Positions 43,558 through 52,275 of a stretch of 64,000 nucleotides of DNA are shown here, piece by piece (within the stretch, counting starts at the first letter, position 1; each line of letters starts with the position of its first letter). The notes under the pieces were generated by a model. That model was not told where the DNA came from and made no database searches. It worked only from the letters and a program-made list of their open reading frames with translations. Both the position numbers and the translations under genes were made by a program. The DNA comes from Akkermansiaceae bacterium (lineage in GTDB: Bacteria; Verrucomicrobiota; Verrucomicrobiia; Verrucomicrobiales; Akkermansiaceae). The DNA is taken from contig CAISTY010000231.1 in the NCBI GenBank assembly GCA_903888515.1, positions 1-64,000 on the forward strand. Reading direction: 5' to 3'.

Positions 43558-44595
43558 CTAATACCGCAACAGCACCTTGATCACCTTGCCAGACTTTACC
43601 GCCTCCAGCGCATCATTCACCTTCTCCATCGGAAACTCATGCGTGATAAACTCGCTGGCTTTGAGCTTGCCTTCACGAATCCACTTGCAGAGCGGTTTTT
43701 GCGCCGCCGCCTCACGGTGGCGCGTCGGCCACTGATGCATATACAAATTGAAATTGTAGGGGCCTTTGTTCTTTTCAAGCGTGATACTCCCGGCAGCAAT
43801 CACGCCGTAAACCCCGATGGTGCCACCCATCCTGATCAACGGCAGCGCCGCATTGACAATCGCCCCGCTGCCGACCGCGTCAATCACCGCATCCAGCGCC
43901 TTGCCGCGCCGCTTCGTGAGACTCGCCAGCTTCGGTGAATCAGGCGTGAAAACCTCGTCCGCCCCCATCTGGATCGCCCGTTTCCGCTTATGAGCCACCG
44001 GATCCACCACTCCAACATAGCCAAGTCCTAACAATTTCGCGAATTTGGTGAAGCTGAGCCCCACCGGTCCCGCGCCGTACACCAGTATGTCGTCACCCTT
44101 CTGCAGGTGGAAATCGCCGAATCCGCCATAAACCTCGCGCCACGTGCATAACAGGGCGGCGGTTTCAACCGGTATATCATGCGGAACACGGCGCTGGATC
44201 TCGTAACATTCGAACCAGCCGTGCCGCGCATCGGCAACGCCATCCCGCACCATCGCGTCATGGTCATTCACCAGCGTGTATTCACAAAAACCGCCCCATC
44301 CGGTTGCATACTTCGCCCCGCCGAAATCAAATACCAACCCGCCGATGGCACGGTCCCCCACCTTGAAGTTGCGGACCTTCCTGCCAACTTTCTGAACGAT
44401 GCCGGCAGATTCATGCCCGAGCACGAGCGGGTACTGATCCACCCCGGGGAAATGCCCCGCAACAAGCTTGCCATCCGTCGCATTGCACAGATAAGCAACC
44501 TCCGTTTGCACCAGCGCCTGGTAGGGCCCGGGCCTGGGCACGGGCAGATCGATAATCCTGACTTGATTGGGTTTGATAACTGCGATCGCTCTCAT
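43558..44595 (-). CDS. Medium-chain (MDR) alcohol/polyol dehydrogenase
   Basis: 345 residues. GroES-like half with CNATDGKLVAGHFPG (catalytic-site Cys) and PLVLGHESAGIVQKVG; Rossmann half with VYGAGPVGLSFTKFAKLLGL. The structural zinc lobe with four cysteines is not evident. It likely oxidises a polyol or sugar alcohol using NAD(P). The position before the kinase suggests the order uptake, oxidation, phosphorylation. The gene starts 23 bp after the membrane-protein gene. Confidence 0.85.
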   Translation of the reverse strand: MRAIAVIKPNQVRIIDLPVPRPGPYQALVQTEVAYLCNATDGKLVAGHFPGVDQYPLVLGHESAGIVQKVGRKVRNFKVGDRAIGGLVFDFGGAKYATGWGGFCEYTLVNDHDAMVRDGVADARHGWFECYEIQRRVPHDIPVETAALLCTWREVYGGFGDFHLQKGDDILVYGAGPVGLSFTKFAKLLGLGYVGVVDPVAHKRKRAIQMGADEVFTPDSPKLASLTKRRGKALDAVIDAVGSGAIVNAALPLIRMGGTIGVYGVIAAGSITLEKNKGPYNFNLYMHQWPTRHREAAAQKPLCKWIREGKLKASEFITHEFPMEKVNDALEAVKSGKVIKVLLRY

Positions 44596-44618
44596 TTTTT
44601 CAACTGGGAATCAGATGT

Positions 44619-45077
44619 TTATTTTACAGCATACGTATAACTGACAAGCCCGACAAGCGCACCTCCGAGAGCCCCGCCGATAATGGCGGAGATCAGGGAC
44701 GGGATCGACTTTCGCCAGCTCGCCCCGGAATAAATACTGCCAGCCCAAAGACCCACGGCAGCGGCCCAGCCCATGTCAATCCATGGCCCCCCGAACATGA
44801 AGCTTTGTTGGATAAGGCCGTGTTGAATGACGTTGCCAGCCGCATCCTTCGCAAATTCGCCTCCAATGCCGACACCTGGCAACGCGTGATTCATCACCCA
44901 GATGCTGCCGACAATCACTCCGGATGCCATCATGCCGCCAATCGGACCAAAATCCTCAACCAGCCGGCCCCAACATATGGAAACAACAAATACAAAAATC
45001 GCCATGCCGAAAAATGTCGTGATAATGGCCGCCGGCGTCATGCCGATTGCTTCAATGGGTGTGCCCAGAAAATTCAT
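44619..45077 (-). CDS. Small membrane protein, putative transporter subunit (Lin0368-like)
   Basis: 152 residues, start overlapping the previous stop by ATGA. It has about four hydrophobic helices (PAAIITTFFGMAIFVFVVSI; IGGMMASGVIVGSIWVM; WIDMGWAAAVGLWAGSIYSG; LISAIIGGALGGALVGLVSY). It resembles the pair of small proteins annotated in Listeria (lin0367/lin0368 region) as putative glycerol transporter subunits, which also neighbour kinase and dehydrogenase genes. The transport role is inferred from context. Confidence 0.65.
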   Translation of the reverse strand: MNFLGTPIEAIGMTPAAIITTFFGMAIFVFVVSICWGRLVEDFGPIGGMMASGVIVGSIWVMNHALPGVGIGGEFAKDAAGNVIQHGLIQQSFMFGGPWIDMGWAAAVGLWAGSIYSGASWRKSIPSLISAIIGGALGGALVGLVSYTYAVK

Positions 45078-45472
45078 TGCGCGCCCTCCTGTGTCGCCTT
45101 CGCGGCATGTTTCCTGAATGTCGGATGGTGCTTCTTGATGGCTGCGGCCATCACTCCGCCAGCCGTGCCACCACAGATGGCGACGACCAGGGTGGGTATG
45201 CATTTGATGAAATGGACATCCATGTCACGCTTGACCAGTCCCCATGTCACGCCCGCAATGGCAACACCCCAGGCCATGTCGACCCAGGCGGCACCCTCTT
45301 CGTTATGCATCAGACCGCACCAGTGATTCATGTAGAACATCACCGAGACCACCAGCACCGATGCCAGATACCCGCCCATCACTCCAAACGTCTGCCACAA
45401 CACCGGCCATATGGCAAACCCCATGGCTCCTATGATTGCAGCGCCTATCGCTGTTGAAACATGTTTAATCAT
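45074..45472 (-). CDS. Small membrane protein, second putative transporter subunit
   Basis: 132 residues with helices near 5-22, 30-50, 65-80 and 90-110. The segment WVDMAWGVAIAGVTWG parallels WIDMGWAAAVGLWAG in the following gene, so the two are distant homologues probably forming a heteromeric carrier. First gene of the operon; it has about 325 bp of upstream DNA without a clear gene, where the promoter should lie. Confidence 0.65.
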   Translation of the reverse strand: MIKHVSTAIGAAIIGAMGFAIWPVLWQTFGVMGGYLASVLVVSVMFYMNHWCGLMHNEEGAAWVDMAWGVAIAGVTWGLVKRDMDVHFIKCIPTLVVAICGGTAGGVMAAAIKKHHPTFRKHAAKATQEGAQ

Positions 45473-45797
45473 ATTTATTGTCTCGCTTGCTATTATTTGA
45501 CTGTGTTAATATCCATGACTGACATCGTGTACGGCTTGTCGTGCTTTTTGTTGACCTGCAAAACCTTCCAACACCCATCCATAGGCTCATCCCGACTTGC
45601 ATGGGGAAAGGCCGTGGCGGTGAAATTAGCCAGCCGCCGCGCTTTGCCAAGGCATTTGTTCGGATGCGTCTGAAATCCTGTTGCGGCAGGCCGTGCCGAA
45701 GGCGATCGGCCTGTCGAGGAAAAAGGATCCGCAGCGCACCAGCACGCCGACCGGCTTGTCACGGTTGGCTTGCTTTTTCAATTCCCGCACAATCCCA
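45473..45797. other. Region upstream of the polyol operon, possible gene remnant
   Basis: On the minus strand a frame ending near 45493 reads ARRLANFTATAFPHASRDEP then MDGCWKVLQVNKKHDKPYTM, and an adjacent frame reads DKPVGVLVRCGSFFLDRPIA. Both look like protein sequence, so this may be the frameshifted end of a lost gene. The family was not recognised. The promoter of the operon at 45472 should be here; no clear boxes were identified. Confidence 0.35.
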
Positions 45798-48464
45798 CTA
45801 TTTCTCCAGGATCGGAAAGACGGTGATCCGCAGTTTGGCAGCTCCGTAGGGGATGAGTGTGATCTCTTCCAGTGGCTCGGAAGATGACACCGGACTGGTG
45901 GGCAACTGGCCCGCGTTCTGGAACTCGTCGAGCTGCCACTCCGGCACGCGGCGACCCTTGACCTTCAGCAACACCGGCGGTTGCCGCGAATCGAAGATAT
46001 ACTTTCCGATGGGGAGCTTTTCAAACGTGATCGAATTCTCCGGCTTTGCGCGGTCAAGCAGCAGGGCATAGTTCCAGGGCGTCGTCGGATGCACCTCGAA
46101 GTCGGCCGCCGCGGCCGGCTGGTTCTTGAAAGCGGGCCATGGCTTGCCTGTTTTGCGCCAGTCCTCGCCAATCCGCAGCGCGTAAACCAGCGGGCCACGG
46201 CGGATGACGTAACCGCCGTCGCTCTCTTCCACTTTGAGTCGCATGGGGAGATCGACTGTCAGCACATCGCCGTTTTTCCATGTTCGTTTGATCGGGTGGT
46301 ACTGGCCTGCCCTGGATGCCGTTTTGCCCTCGGGTGTGGAGACGCTGGCCCCATCGGCCCAGGCGGGGATTCTCACATAGAGCGGGAATTCGACCGGTTC
46401 TTGTGTTGCCACGGTAAACTTGATAGTGCCATCGAAAGGATATTCGGTCTCCTCGGTCACTGTGATCCGCCGCCCATCCGCAACCGCAGCCGTGACTTCC
46501 GACGGTGCGTAAACGACGGCCACAAGACCCTTGTCCGGACTGGCCATCCACACGTTGGCGGCGAACTTCGGCCATCCCTGCGGCAGGTTCGTGGTACAAC
46601 ACGGGAAGTTTGGATCGAGCCCGAACAAAGTGGATTCCGGTCCGTTAGACGTCAGGGGACGTTTGCATCGGCTGCACACGACCTGGTTGACCTGCTGGTC
46701 GTATTGGTGTGTCCAATTCGTGGCGTCGAGGGTGGCGGGCCAGGCGTTATAAGTGATCAGTTCCAGCCTGTCGGCCAGTTCGGAATCGCCGAGGACCGCA
46801 AGCAGAACCTCAAGTGAAAACATCTCGTCGATCACCGCGCAAAGTTCGGTTCCCTGGACGGGATTGCGGCCAGCCAAACACTCGTCGGCCGTGAAGATCC
46901 CGACCGGTGTGCCGTGATACTTGTCCAGATTGTCGAGGCCCAGCTTGATGGCATTGCGATCATATGGGTCCCCGGTCAGCAAGTAAGCCATACCAGGCGA
47001 TTTGATGCCCATGGCAATATTGACGCCGTGTGTGGTATGGCTCCAGCCCTTGCTCTTGTTGCGGTAAGGCAGCTCGGTTAGATTCTTGCTCCAGTCGCGG
47101 CCGTGCTTCTTGAGTTGTCCGATCACGTCAACCAGGAATTTGTCACCCGTCCGGGCGTACAGCCATGCGGCAACGTAAGCATGGTCGCCCCAGCGCTGTA
47201 CCGCCCAATCCGGATAGAGTCCGCCCTCGATCATCGGGTGTATGCCGTCGTGATCGACGACTTCTTTGCCGTCGATGTAGAGCTTGCTGCCGTCGTCGGA
47301 GACCAGGAAGAAGCGATACGAGCCGTCTTTGGGAATCTTGATCTTGCCGGAAAAACGGAGGGCGAAAGCATCCTTGCGGCCGGCCAGCGAGATGTCGAAG
47401 TTGGCGGCTTGGCCATCACCGGCCACCGGGAGCGAGTCCAGATCGGGCATTTTCTTCCACGGTTCGGTGGTGGCATCCGGTTCCAGCAGGGCGGTGTCGC
47501 CCGTCTTTTTCCATATCCCCTCGAAGGCCTCGTATTTCAGTGACGAGAGGGCCTCGTCAGGGATCAGGCGGCGCTCGAAGTCCGGGCCTGCGTAATAGAC
47601 CTTGAGTCCGCGCGGGCCGACGAAGTTGAAATAGGTGACCTTGATATCGTGAGCGCCTGCGGCAAGTGCGACTTCGCCGGAAGCAGGTCCTTGCATGCGG
47701 CGTTGCAGGCATTTATAAAAATTCGTCATGACGGGAAGAACGCGCTGGTCGCCGGTTGCTTCGTAATACTGTACGTAGGCCTTGAGCATCGGCGTTGGAT
47801 ACCACATGTCCCCGGGACGATAGAGTTTCTCAACAGGAGGGCCGATCCAGCCGTCCCCGCGCGGATGATCGAGCGACCAACCAAGCCACTTGTGGGCCTT
47901 CTTGATCAGCTCGGGGTCGTCCAGGAGATACGCCAGTGGGACGATCCCGTCGGCGTAATAGGGTCCCCATTGGTAGCCTTCACCGTTGCCACCGAGCCAG
48001 GCGCTGTCATGCAGCAAGCGATGAAACTCGTCAAGGCGTCCGACCAGGCTTTCGGACTGTATCTGAAGCTGTTGCCGCAGCCATCCACGGGGCTTGACGC
48101 TTCCCAGAGGCATCATGGCGAACGCGCCGGGTTGCAAGGGTGCGCGGTGAAACAACGGCCCCGCCAGGGAATGGTTAGACGTTACCTGAGCGGCGGCCAC
48201 TTTCTCATCGAGGTTTTCCGCCCCCAAACAGCAACACATCCCGAAGAAACAGCACATGCCGCTTGCCAAAGACGAGATGGTATGGCGCAAGAGCCTCTTG
48301 CCCAACCTGGCATGCGCATCAAAATTCCCCGTGTCATCGATCGCACAAACGCCTGCGCCGGAAAACCGTGCAATAAAGCCGCGCGGCACCTGCTTCTGAA
48401 TTGCAGACGGGTCTGCGACGCTCGTCACGAGTTGATGTTTCTCCAGCGGATTGTTGGGCTGCAT
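45798..48464 (-). CDS. GH127-family glycosidase (beta-L-arabinofuranosidase-like) with inserted PA14 domain
   Basis: 888 residues from ATG 48464; the start is uncertain because a signal-like stretch (SSLASGMCCFFGMCCCLGAE) begins only near residue 65, and the frame upstream enters a MITE fragment. GH127 features: GSVKPRGWLRQQLQIQSESL, YADGIVPLAYLLDDPELIKK, QGTELCAVIDEMFSLEVLLA (acidic residue), a cysteine cluster ending PCCTTN (about 624) and the beta-sandwich C-terminus. Between residues about 257 and 408 a PA14 sugar-binding domain interrupts the barrel, with its halves in reversed order (see findings). It probably removes arabinofuranose units from plant or algal glycans. It may feed the neighbouring polyol/sugar operon, which is inference. 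Confidence 0.85.
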   Translation of the reverse strand: MQPNNPLEKHQLVTSVADPSAIQKQVPRGFIARFSGAGVCAIDDTGNFDAHARLGKRLLRHTISSLASGMCCFFGMCCCLGAENLDEKVAAAQVTSNHSLAGPLFHRAPLQPGAFAMMPLGSVKPRGWLRQQLQIQSESLVGRLDEFHRLLHDSAWLGGNGEGYQWGPYYADGIVPLAYLLDDPELIKKAHKWLGWSLDHPRGDGWIGPPVEKLYRPGDMWYPTPMLKAYVQYYEATGDQRVLPVMTNFYKCLQRRMQGPASGEVALAAGAHDIKVTYFNFVGPRGLKVYYAGPDFERRLIPDEALSSLKYEAFEGIWKKTGDTALLEPDATTEPWKKMPDLDSLPVAGDGQAANFDISLAGRKDAFALRFSGKIKIPKDGSYRFFLVSDDGSKLYIDGKEVVDHDGIHPMIEGGLYPDWAVQRWGDHAYVAAWLYARTGDKFLVDVIGQLKKHGRDWSKNLTELPYRNKSKGWSHTTHGVNIAMGIKSPGMAYLLTGDPYDRNAIKLGLDNLDKYHGTPVGIFTADECLAGRNPVQGTELCAVIDEMFSLEVLLAVLGDSELADRLELITYNAWPATLDATNWTHQYDQQVNQVVCSRCKRPLTSNGPESTLFGLDPNFPCCTTNLPQGWPKFAANVWMASPDKGLVAVVYAPSEVTAAVADGRRITVTEETEYPFDGTIKFTVATQEPVEFPLYVRIPAWADGASVSTPEGKTASRAGQYHPIKRTWKNGDVLTVDLPMRLKVEESDGGYVIRRGPLVYALRIGEDWRKTGKPWPAFKNQPAAAADFEVHPTTPWNYALLLDRAKPENSITFEKLPIGKYIFDSRQPPVLLKVKGRRVPEWQLDEFQNAGQLPTSPVSSSEPLEEITLIPYGAAKLRITVFPILEK

Positions 48465-48512
48465 TGGACGAGATTTGGTTTTTCCCCGCCGCTTGTCCAG
48501 AGGATATCTTCG

Positions 48513-48546
48513 AAATACTGTAGGGCAAACCAAGAACTCATCAGTA
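48513..48546 (+). mobile_element. MITE fragment, copy D (right end only)
   Basis: 34 bp identical to the right end of copies A and B (AAATACTGTAGGGC through CTCATCAGTA). It lies just upstream of the GH127 start region. The rest of the element is absent. Confidence 0.75.
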
Positions 48547-48866
48547 ACCTGGCGCCAGGGAAATTGCCGCGGGGGGCGGGATTGGCGCGTATCGAAAAAA
48601 CCTCTGCGCCGGTGTGCGGAGCGGCCCGGCGTCCAGACCCTCTCGTGGTTGAAACCGTGACATGCATATCACAAACAGGCATTCTATCCATACTGCCCGA
48701 AATCGCCCATAGTTTCCACCTCGGCTCACCCATGACCTTTTCCGCCACCACTCTCCGAGATCGCCCGGCCAAGCGCCAGAACATGAACAACTGCCACTAC
48801 GCCGGGCTTTCTCCCTCAGACAAAACACACAACACACAAAACACACACACAAATAGAACACACGAT
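48547..48866. other. Intergenic region with a CA-rich simple repeat
   Basis: No gene seen. The last 45 bp before the prepilin-like gene (about 48820-48863) are an AC-rich simple sequence (repeated ACACA), part of its untranslated leader. Confidence 0.5.
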
Positions 48867-49289
48867 ATGAAACTGACTAACACAATGACAATGAAGCGCA
48901 AGTCCGGTATGACCCTGCTCGAACTGACAGTCGTCATCCTCGTCCTGCTCTCCCTCATCTCCATCCTCTTCATCGGCGCCCGCGCCTGGAAGAAGGGTGC
49001 CGACCGTGCCGGCTGCATCATGAACATCCGCAACGTCCAACAGGCCGTCCGCGGTTATATAAACATGCACCCGGAACTTGCTAATACTCCTGCAGTCGGT
49101 GTCATCTACGACGACACTGGAAACCTCTACATGAAAACGCCGCTTTGCCCTGCGAAGACCTCCGTCCCTTACGTTTTCAAAGGGTCTGTCGTTGTGGATA
49201 CGGTGGCAGTGCCGGGCTACATCTTTATGACTTGCGGAAATATCGGGGCCGAGAGCGACCACGTTCCTCAGAATACCTCAGCCTGGTGA
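48867..49289 (+). CDS. Prepilin-like protein with N-terminal cleavage/methylation motif
   Basis: 140 residues from ATG 48867. The prepilin peptidase motif is KSGMTLLELTVV (cleavage after Gly, Glu at +5), followed by one hydrophobic helix (VILVLLSLISILFIGARA) and a small globular part with two or three cysteines (GCIMNIRNVQQAVRGYI; LCPAKTSVPYVF; TCGN). Single genes of this type are numerous in Verrucomicrobiota and may form pseudopili or surface fibres; no assembly genes are near. Confidence 0.85.
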   Translation: MKLTNTMTMKRKSGMTLLELTVVILVLLSLISILFIGARAWKKGADRAGCIMNIRNVQQAVRGYINMHPELANTPAVGVIYDDTGNLYMKTPLCPAKTSVPYVFKGSVVVDTVAVPGYIFMTCGNIGAESDHVPQNTSAW

Positions 49290-49548
49290 TCCCATCAGGA
49301 TCTCCTGAGAACGAAATCTGACAAATTCAACTGGCTCGTCCGCCTCTGGCGGGCGGGCCGTTTTGGCTTCCAGGAAACGTCTTGGGGAGTTCCTCACGCA
49401 CCAGCCGGCACTGCGCGTCACCCGCAGACTGCGGACCTTCCCGGTGCTCGAAACCCCCGGATTCCCGGCAAATCCGCTGAAAATTCGTGGAATCACGACT
49501 TTTGGCTTGCAACCCGCCACCAATCCCTTATATTCCGCGTCCCGAATT

Positions 49549-49818
49549 ATGGCTAAGAAAAGTTGGATTGCCCGCAACGAGCGCAAAAAACAAACCGTTG
49601 AGAAATTTGCCGAACTCCGCCTCAAGCTGAAGGCTCAGAAAGACTACATCGGTCTTTCGATGTTGCCGCGTGACGCGAGCCCGACACGATTGATCAATCG
49701 TTGTGAGATCACCGGTCGCCGCCGGGCCTTCCTGCGCCGCTTCCGCCTTTCCCGGATCACCTTCCGCGAACTGGCATCCGCAGGCATGCTGCCCGGCGTG
49801 ACCAAGTCGAGCTGGTAA
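49549..49818 (+). CDS. rpsN: 30S ribosomal protein S14
   Basis: 89 residues, [20 protein letters not shown] to [11 protein letters not shown], with [20 protein letters not shown]. The length and the lack of a CxxC pair identify the zinc-independent form. It lies alone here, outside the usual spc operon. It starts at 49549; the open frame upstream does not look coding. Confidence 0.95.
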   Translation: MAKKSWIARNERKKQTVEKFAELRLKLKAQKDYIGLSMLPRDASPTRLINRCEITGRRRAFLRRFRLSRITFRELASAGMLPGVTKSSW

Positions 49819-49879
49819 ACTGCCGGGAATGCAGTTATTTTCAGCGTGGGACGGAAACCGCCCGGACCACGCATTTGTC

Positions 49880-50140
49880 ATGCCTATTTACGAATACGTT
49901 GCCGAAGCCCCGGATGATTCCGGACATTCGTGCCGCGTCTGTGCCCGGGGATTCGAGCTCAGACGTCCGGCGGACCGTGCCCCGCTGCGGGTTTGTCCGC
50001 TGTGTAAAAACCCGGTCAGGAAGGTGATTTCGCGCATTAACACGCCGTCAATCACCAAGCCGCTCTCGGTCAGCGACGCCAAAAGGGCTGGCTTCACCGT
50101 CCTCGAACGACGCGACCAAGGCGTTTACGAAAAACTCTAA
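49880..50140 (+). CDS. FmdB-like zinc-ribbon protein
   Basis: 86 residues from ATG 49880. The start PIYEYVAEA and two cysteine pairs (CRVC and CPLC) match the FmdB/putative regulatory protein family; the C-terminus (DAKRAGFTVLERRDQGVYEKL) is conserved in verrucomicrobial members. A DNA- or RNA-binding role is assumed. It ends 4 bp before the CorC-like gene. Confidence 0.85.
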   Translation: MPIYEYVAEAPDDSGHSCRVCARGFELRRPADRAPLRVCPLCKNPVRKVISRINTPSITKPLSVSDAKRAGFTVLERRDQGVYEKL

Positions 50141-50144
50141 CGCC

Positions 50145-51548
50145 GTGACCGACTGCTCCACCATTCATCTTCTTGCCGTCACGGGAGAGTTGGCATTCCC
50201 TTCGTTGGGAGAGTCATTGTTGTATATTTCCGGGATCGTCTTCTTTCTGCTGCTCAACGCGTTTTTCGTCGCCTCCGAGTTCGCGATTGTCAAGGTGCGG
50301 CCCAGTCAGATCGAAGCCCAAGCCAAGGAAAAAGGCAATAATCCCCAACTGGCGCTGCATGTGGTGAACCACCTCGACGGTTATCTATCGGCCAACCAGC
50401 TTGGCATCACGATTTCCTCGCTGGCGCTCGGCTTTCTCGGTGAACCCTTCGTCAAAGCGCTTGTTAGTCCGCTGCTGCTGCTCATGCACATTCCGGAAAA
50501 GGGCATCTACTGGTGCTCTCTCATCCTTGCCTATTCTTCGTTCACATTCCTCCATGTGGTGATCGGCGAACTGGTGCCCAAGTCGCTCGCCATCCGCAGG
50601 TCGCTGGCCATAACCATGGCGTTGGTCGGCCCGCTGCATCTGTTTTTCAAGTGTTTCCAGTGGGTGATTGTGTTCTTCAATGGCACGGCCAACTGGTTGC
50701 TGAAAAACCTGTTCCGCATCAATCCGATCAGTGAGAGCGAGCACATCCACTCGGCCGAGGAACTGGCACTGCTCGTCACCCAAAGCGGCAAGTCCCAGGA
50801 GGTCACCGAAACCGAGCGTGAGATTTTGATCAACGCCCTTGGCCTCAACGAACTCTGGGTGCGTGATGTGATGACCCCACGCAACAAAGTGATCATTCTG
50901 GATGCCGACGAACCGTTCGAAAAAACCCTCGAGATCGCGTTGCGCAGCATGCACACGCGCTTTCCGTTAGTGAAAGGCCACCTCGATCACGCGATCGGCC
51001 TGATCCACATCAAGGATCTTTTCAAACTCATCAACGATCCCGATCCGGACCTGACACGCATCAAACGCGAACTGAAAATCGTGCCGGACACCATGCCGCT
51101 CGACACCCTGCTCAAGTTCTTCCTGCGCGAGCACGCCCACCTCGCGATGGCGGTCAATGAATTCGGCACGCCGGTGGGCGTCGTGTTCCTCGACAACATC
51201 ATGGAGGAACTCGTGGGCGACATCCAGGACGAGTTCGACAACGAAAGCTCGGCCTTCACCCGCATCACCGAATCCGAGTTTGTCGTCGAAGGGACGATGA
51301 CCCTCAACGATCTGGGCGGCTTCATCCCGGACCTAGAACTCGATAGCGGCGAGGTCACCACCGTCGGCGGCTACGTCACCCAACAACTCGGACGTTTCCC
51401 GGAAGTCGGTGAGTCCCTCGAAATCCTCGGCTACGAAGCCCGCGTCACCAGCACCGACGGCCGCAGCGTCGGCCAAGTCCACTTCCGCAAACTCACCCCG
51501 TCCCCAGCGGCTAACGGGGAAGATGAGGAGGATCTAACACTCCGCTGA
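50145..51548 (+). CDS. CorC/HlyC-family membrane protein (DUF21, CBS pair, transporter-associated domain)
   Basis: 467 residues from a GTG start. DUF21 membrane domain (about 20-210; AFFVASEFAIVKVRPSQIEA, SANQLGITISSLALGFLGEP, VIGELVPKSLAIRRS), two CBS domains (about 230-350; VRDVMTPRNKVIILDADEPF, GLIHIKDLFKLI) and a C-terminal CorC_HlyC domain (about 375-455; EFVVEGTMTLNDLGGFIPDL). The family (CNNM/YtfL/CorC) is linked to magnesium and cobalt export. Its stop overlaps the start of the thioredoxin gene (TGATG), indicating coupling. Confidence 0.92.
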   Translation: MTDCSTIHLLAVTGELAFPSLGESLLYISGIVFFLLLNAFFVASEFAIVKVRPSQIEAQAKEKGNNPQLALHVVNHLDGYLSANQLGITISSLALGFLGEPFVKALVSPLLLLMHIPEKGIYWCSLILAYSSFTFLHVVIGELVPKSLAIRRSLAITMALVGPLHLFFKCFQWVIVFFNGTANWLLKNLFRINPISESEHIHSAEELALLVTQSGKSQEVTETEREILINALGLNELWVRDVMTPRNKVIILDADEPFEKTLEIALRSMHTRFPLVKGHLDHAIGLIHIKDLFKLINDPDPDLTRIKRELKIVPDTMPLDTLLKFFLREHAHLAMAVNEFGTPVGVVFLDNIMEELVGDIQDEFDNESSAFTRITESEFVVEGTMTLNDLGGFIPDLELDSGEVTTVGGYVTQQLGRFPEVGESLEILGYEARVTSTDGRSVGQVHFRKLTPSPAANGEDEEDLTLR

Positions 51549-52108
51549 TGAAATCACTCCCACTGGTCGCGCTCCTCATGCTTGGCGGGCTTTCCGCCTG
51601 CGAAAAAATCCGTAACAAAATCAGCCTGCCCGGGAAAAAACCTCCAACGGGCGCCAAGGTGTCGTTCGCCGGGCCGCTGGTGACGGAAATTCCCGAAGGA
51701 GCGTACGACGAATTCACCGCGCAGCCCGACAAGGTGGTCATCATCGATTTTTACGCCAATTGGTGCGGCCCGTGCCGCCAACTCGCACCCATCCTGGATG
51801 AAATCGCCGCTGAAAACGGCGGCACCGTCCTGATAGGAAAAGTCAACATCGATCAATTCCGCACGCTCGCCACCCGCGAGGGGGTGCACGGCATCCCTGA
51901 TGTTAGAATTTACCGCGATGGCAAAAAGGTGGACGGTTTTGTCGGCCTGCCCGACGCAAGCGAGGTCCGGCGGCGGATTGAAACCCACGTGAAGGGACTC
52001 CCCGCGCCCGTTCTGGAAACCGCCGATGCCGAACCATCCAAACCCAAGGAACCGGCCATCCAGCCGATGACCAAGGATTGGCTGCCGCCGGGCATCAAAC
52101 GCCGCTGA
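51548..52108 (+). CDS. Thioredoxin-domain lipoprotein
   Basis: 186 residues. Lipobox LGGLSAC places the acylated cysteine at residue 18. The thioredoxin fold includes [20 protein letters not shown] (active site WCGPC) and the cis-Pro in [15 protein letters not shown] Pro/Lys-rich tail follows. It faces the periplasm and likely reduces or exchanges disulfides there. Translationally coupled to the CorC-like gene. Confidence 0.9.
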   Translation: MKSLPLVALLMLGGLSACEKIRNKISLPGKKPPTGAKVSFAGPLVTEIPEGAYDEFTAQPDKVVIIDFYANWCGPCRQLAPILDEIAAENGGTVLIGKVNIDQFRTLATREGVHGIPDVRIYRDGKKVDGFVGLPDASEVRRRIETHVKGLPAPVLETADAEPSKPKEPAIQPMTKDWLPPGIKRR

Positions 52109-52275
52109 GACCCCCTGCGTCCGCGTCAGTGCGGCGGCCAATCACCGCTGTGGTGGCGGTGTGGGCCTGGGTTTCCGGTGTCGGACTTTGCATCCAGCCC
52201 TTTACAAGCGGCGGATTCCCTGCCAAACCCTGTCCAATTGAGCCGCCATGCCGCGCGGTCATCCCGCCTCCAACC

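Noticed and set aside
49363-49548. Upstream in-frame extension of rpsN
   Set aside because: S14 starts at MAKKSW; the extra residues have no similarity to the family.
52078-52275. Upstream in-frame extension of carB
   Set aside because: CarB begins near [14 protein letters not shown]; the upstream part overlaps the thioredoxin gene end and is not conserved.
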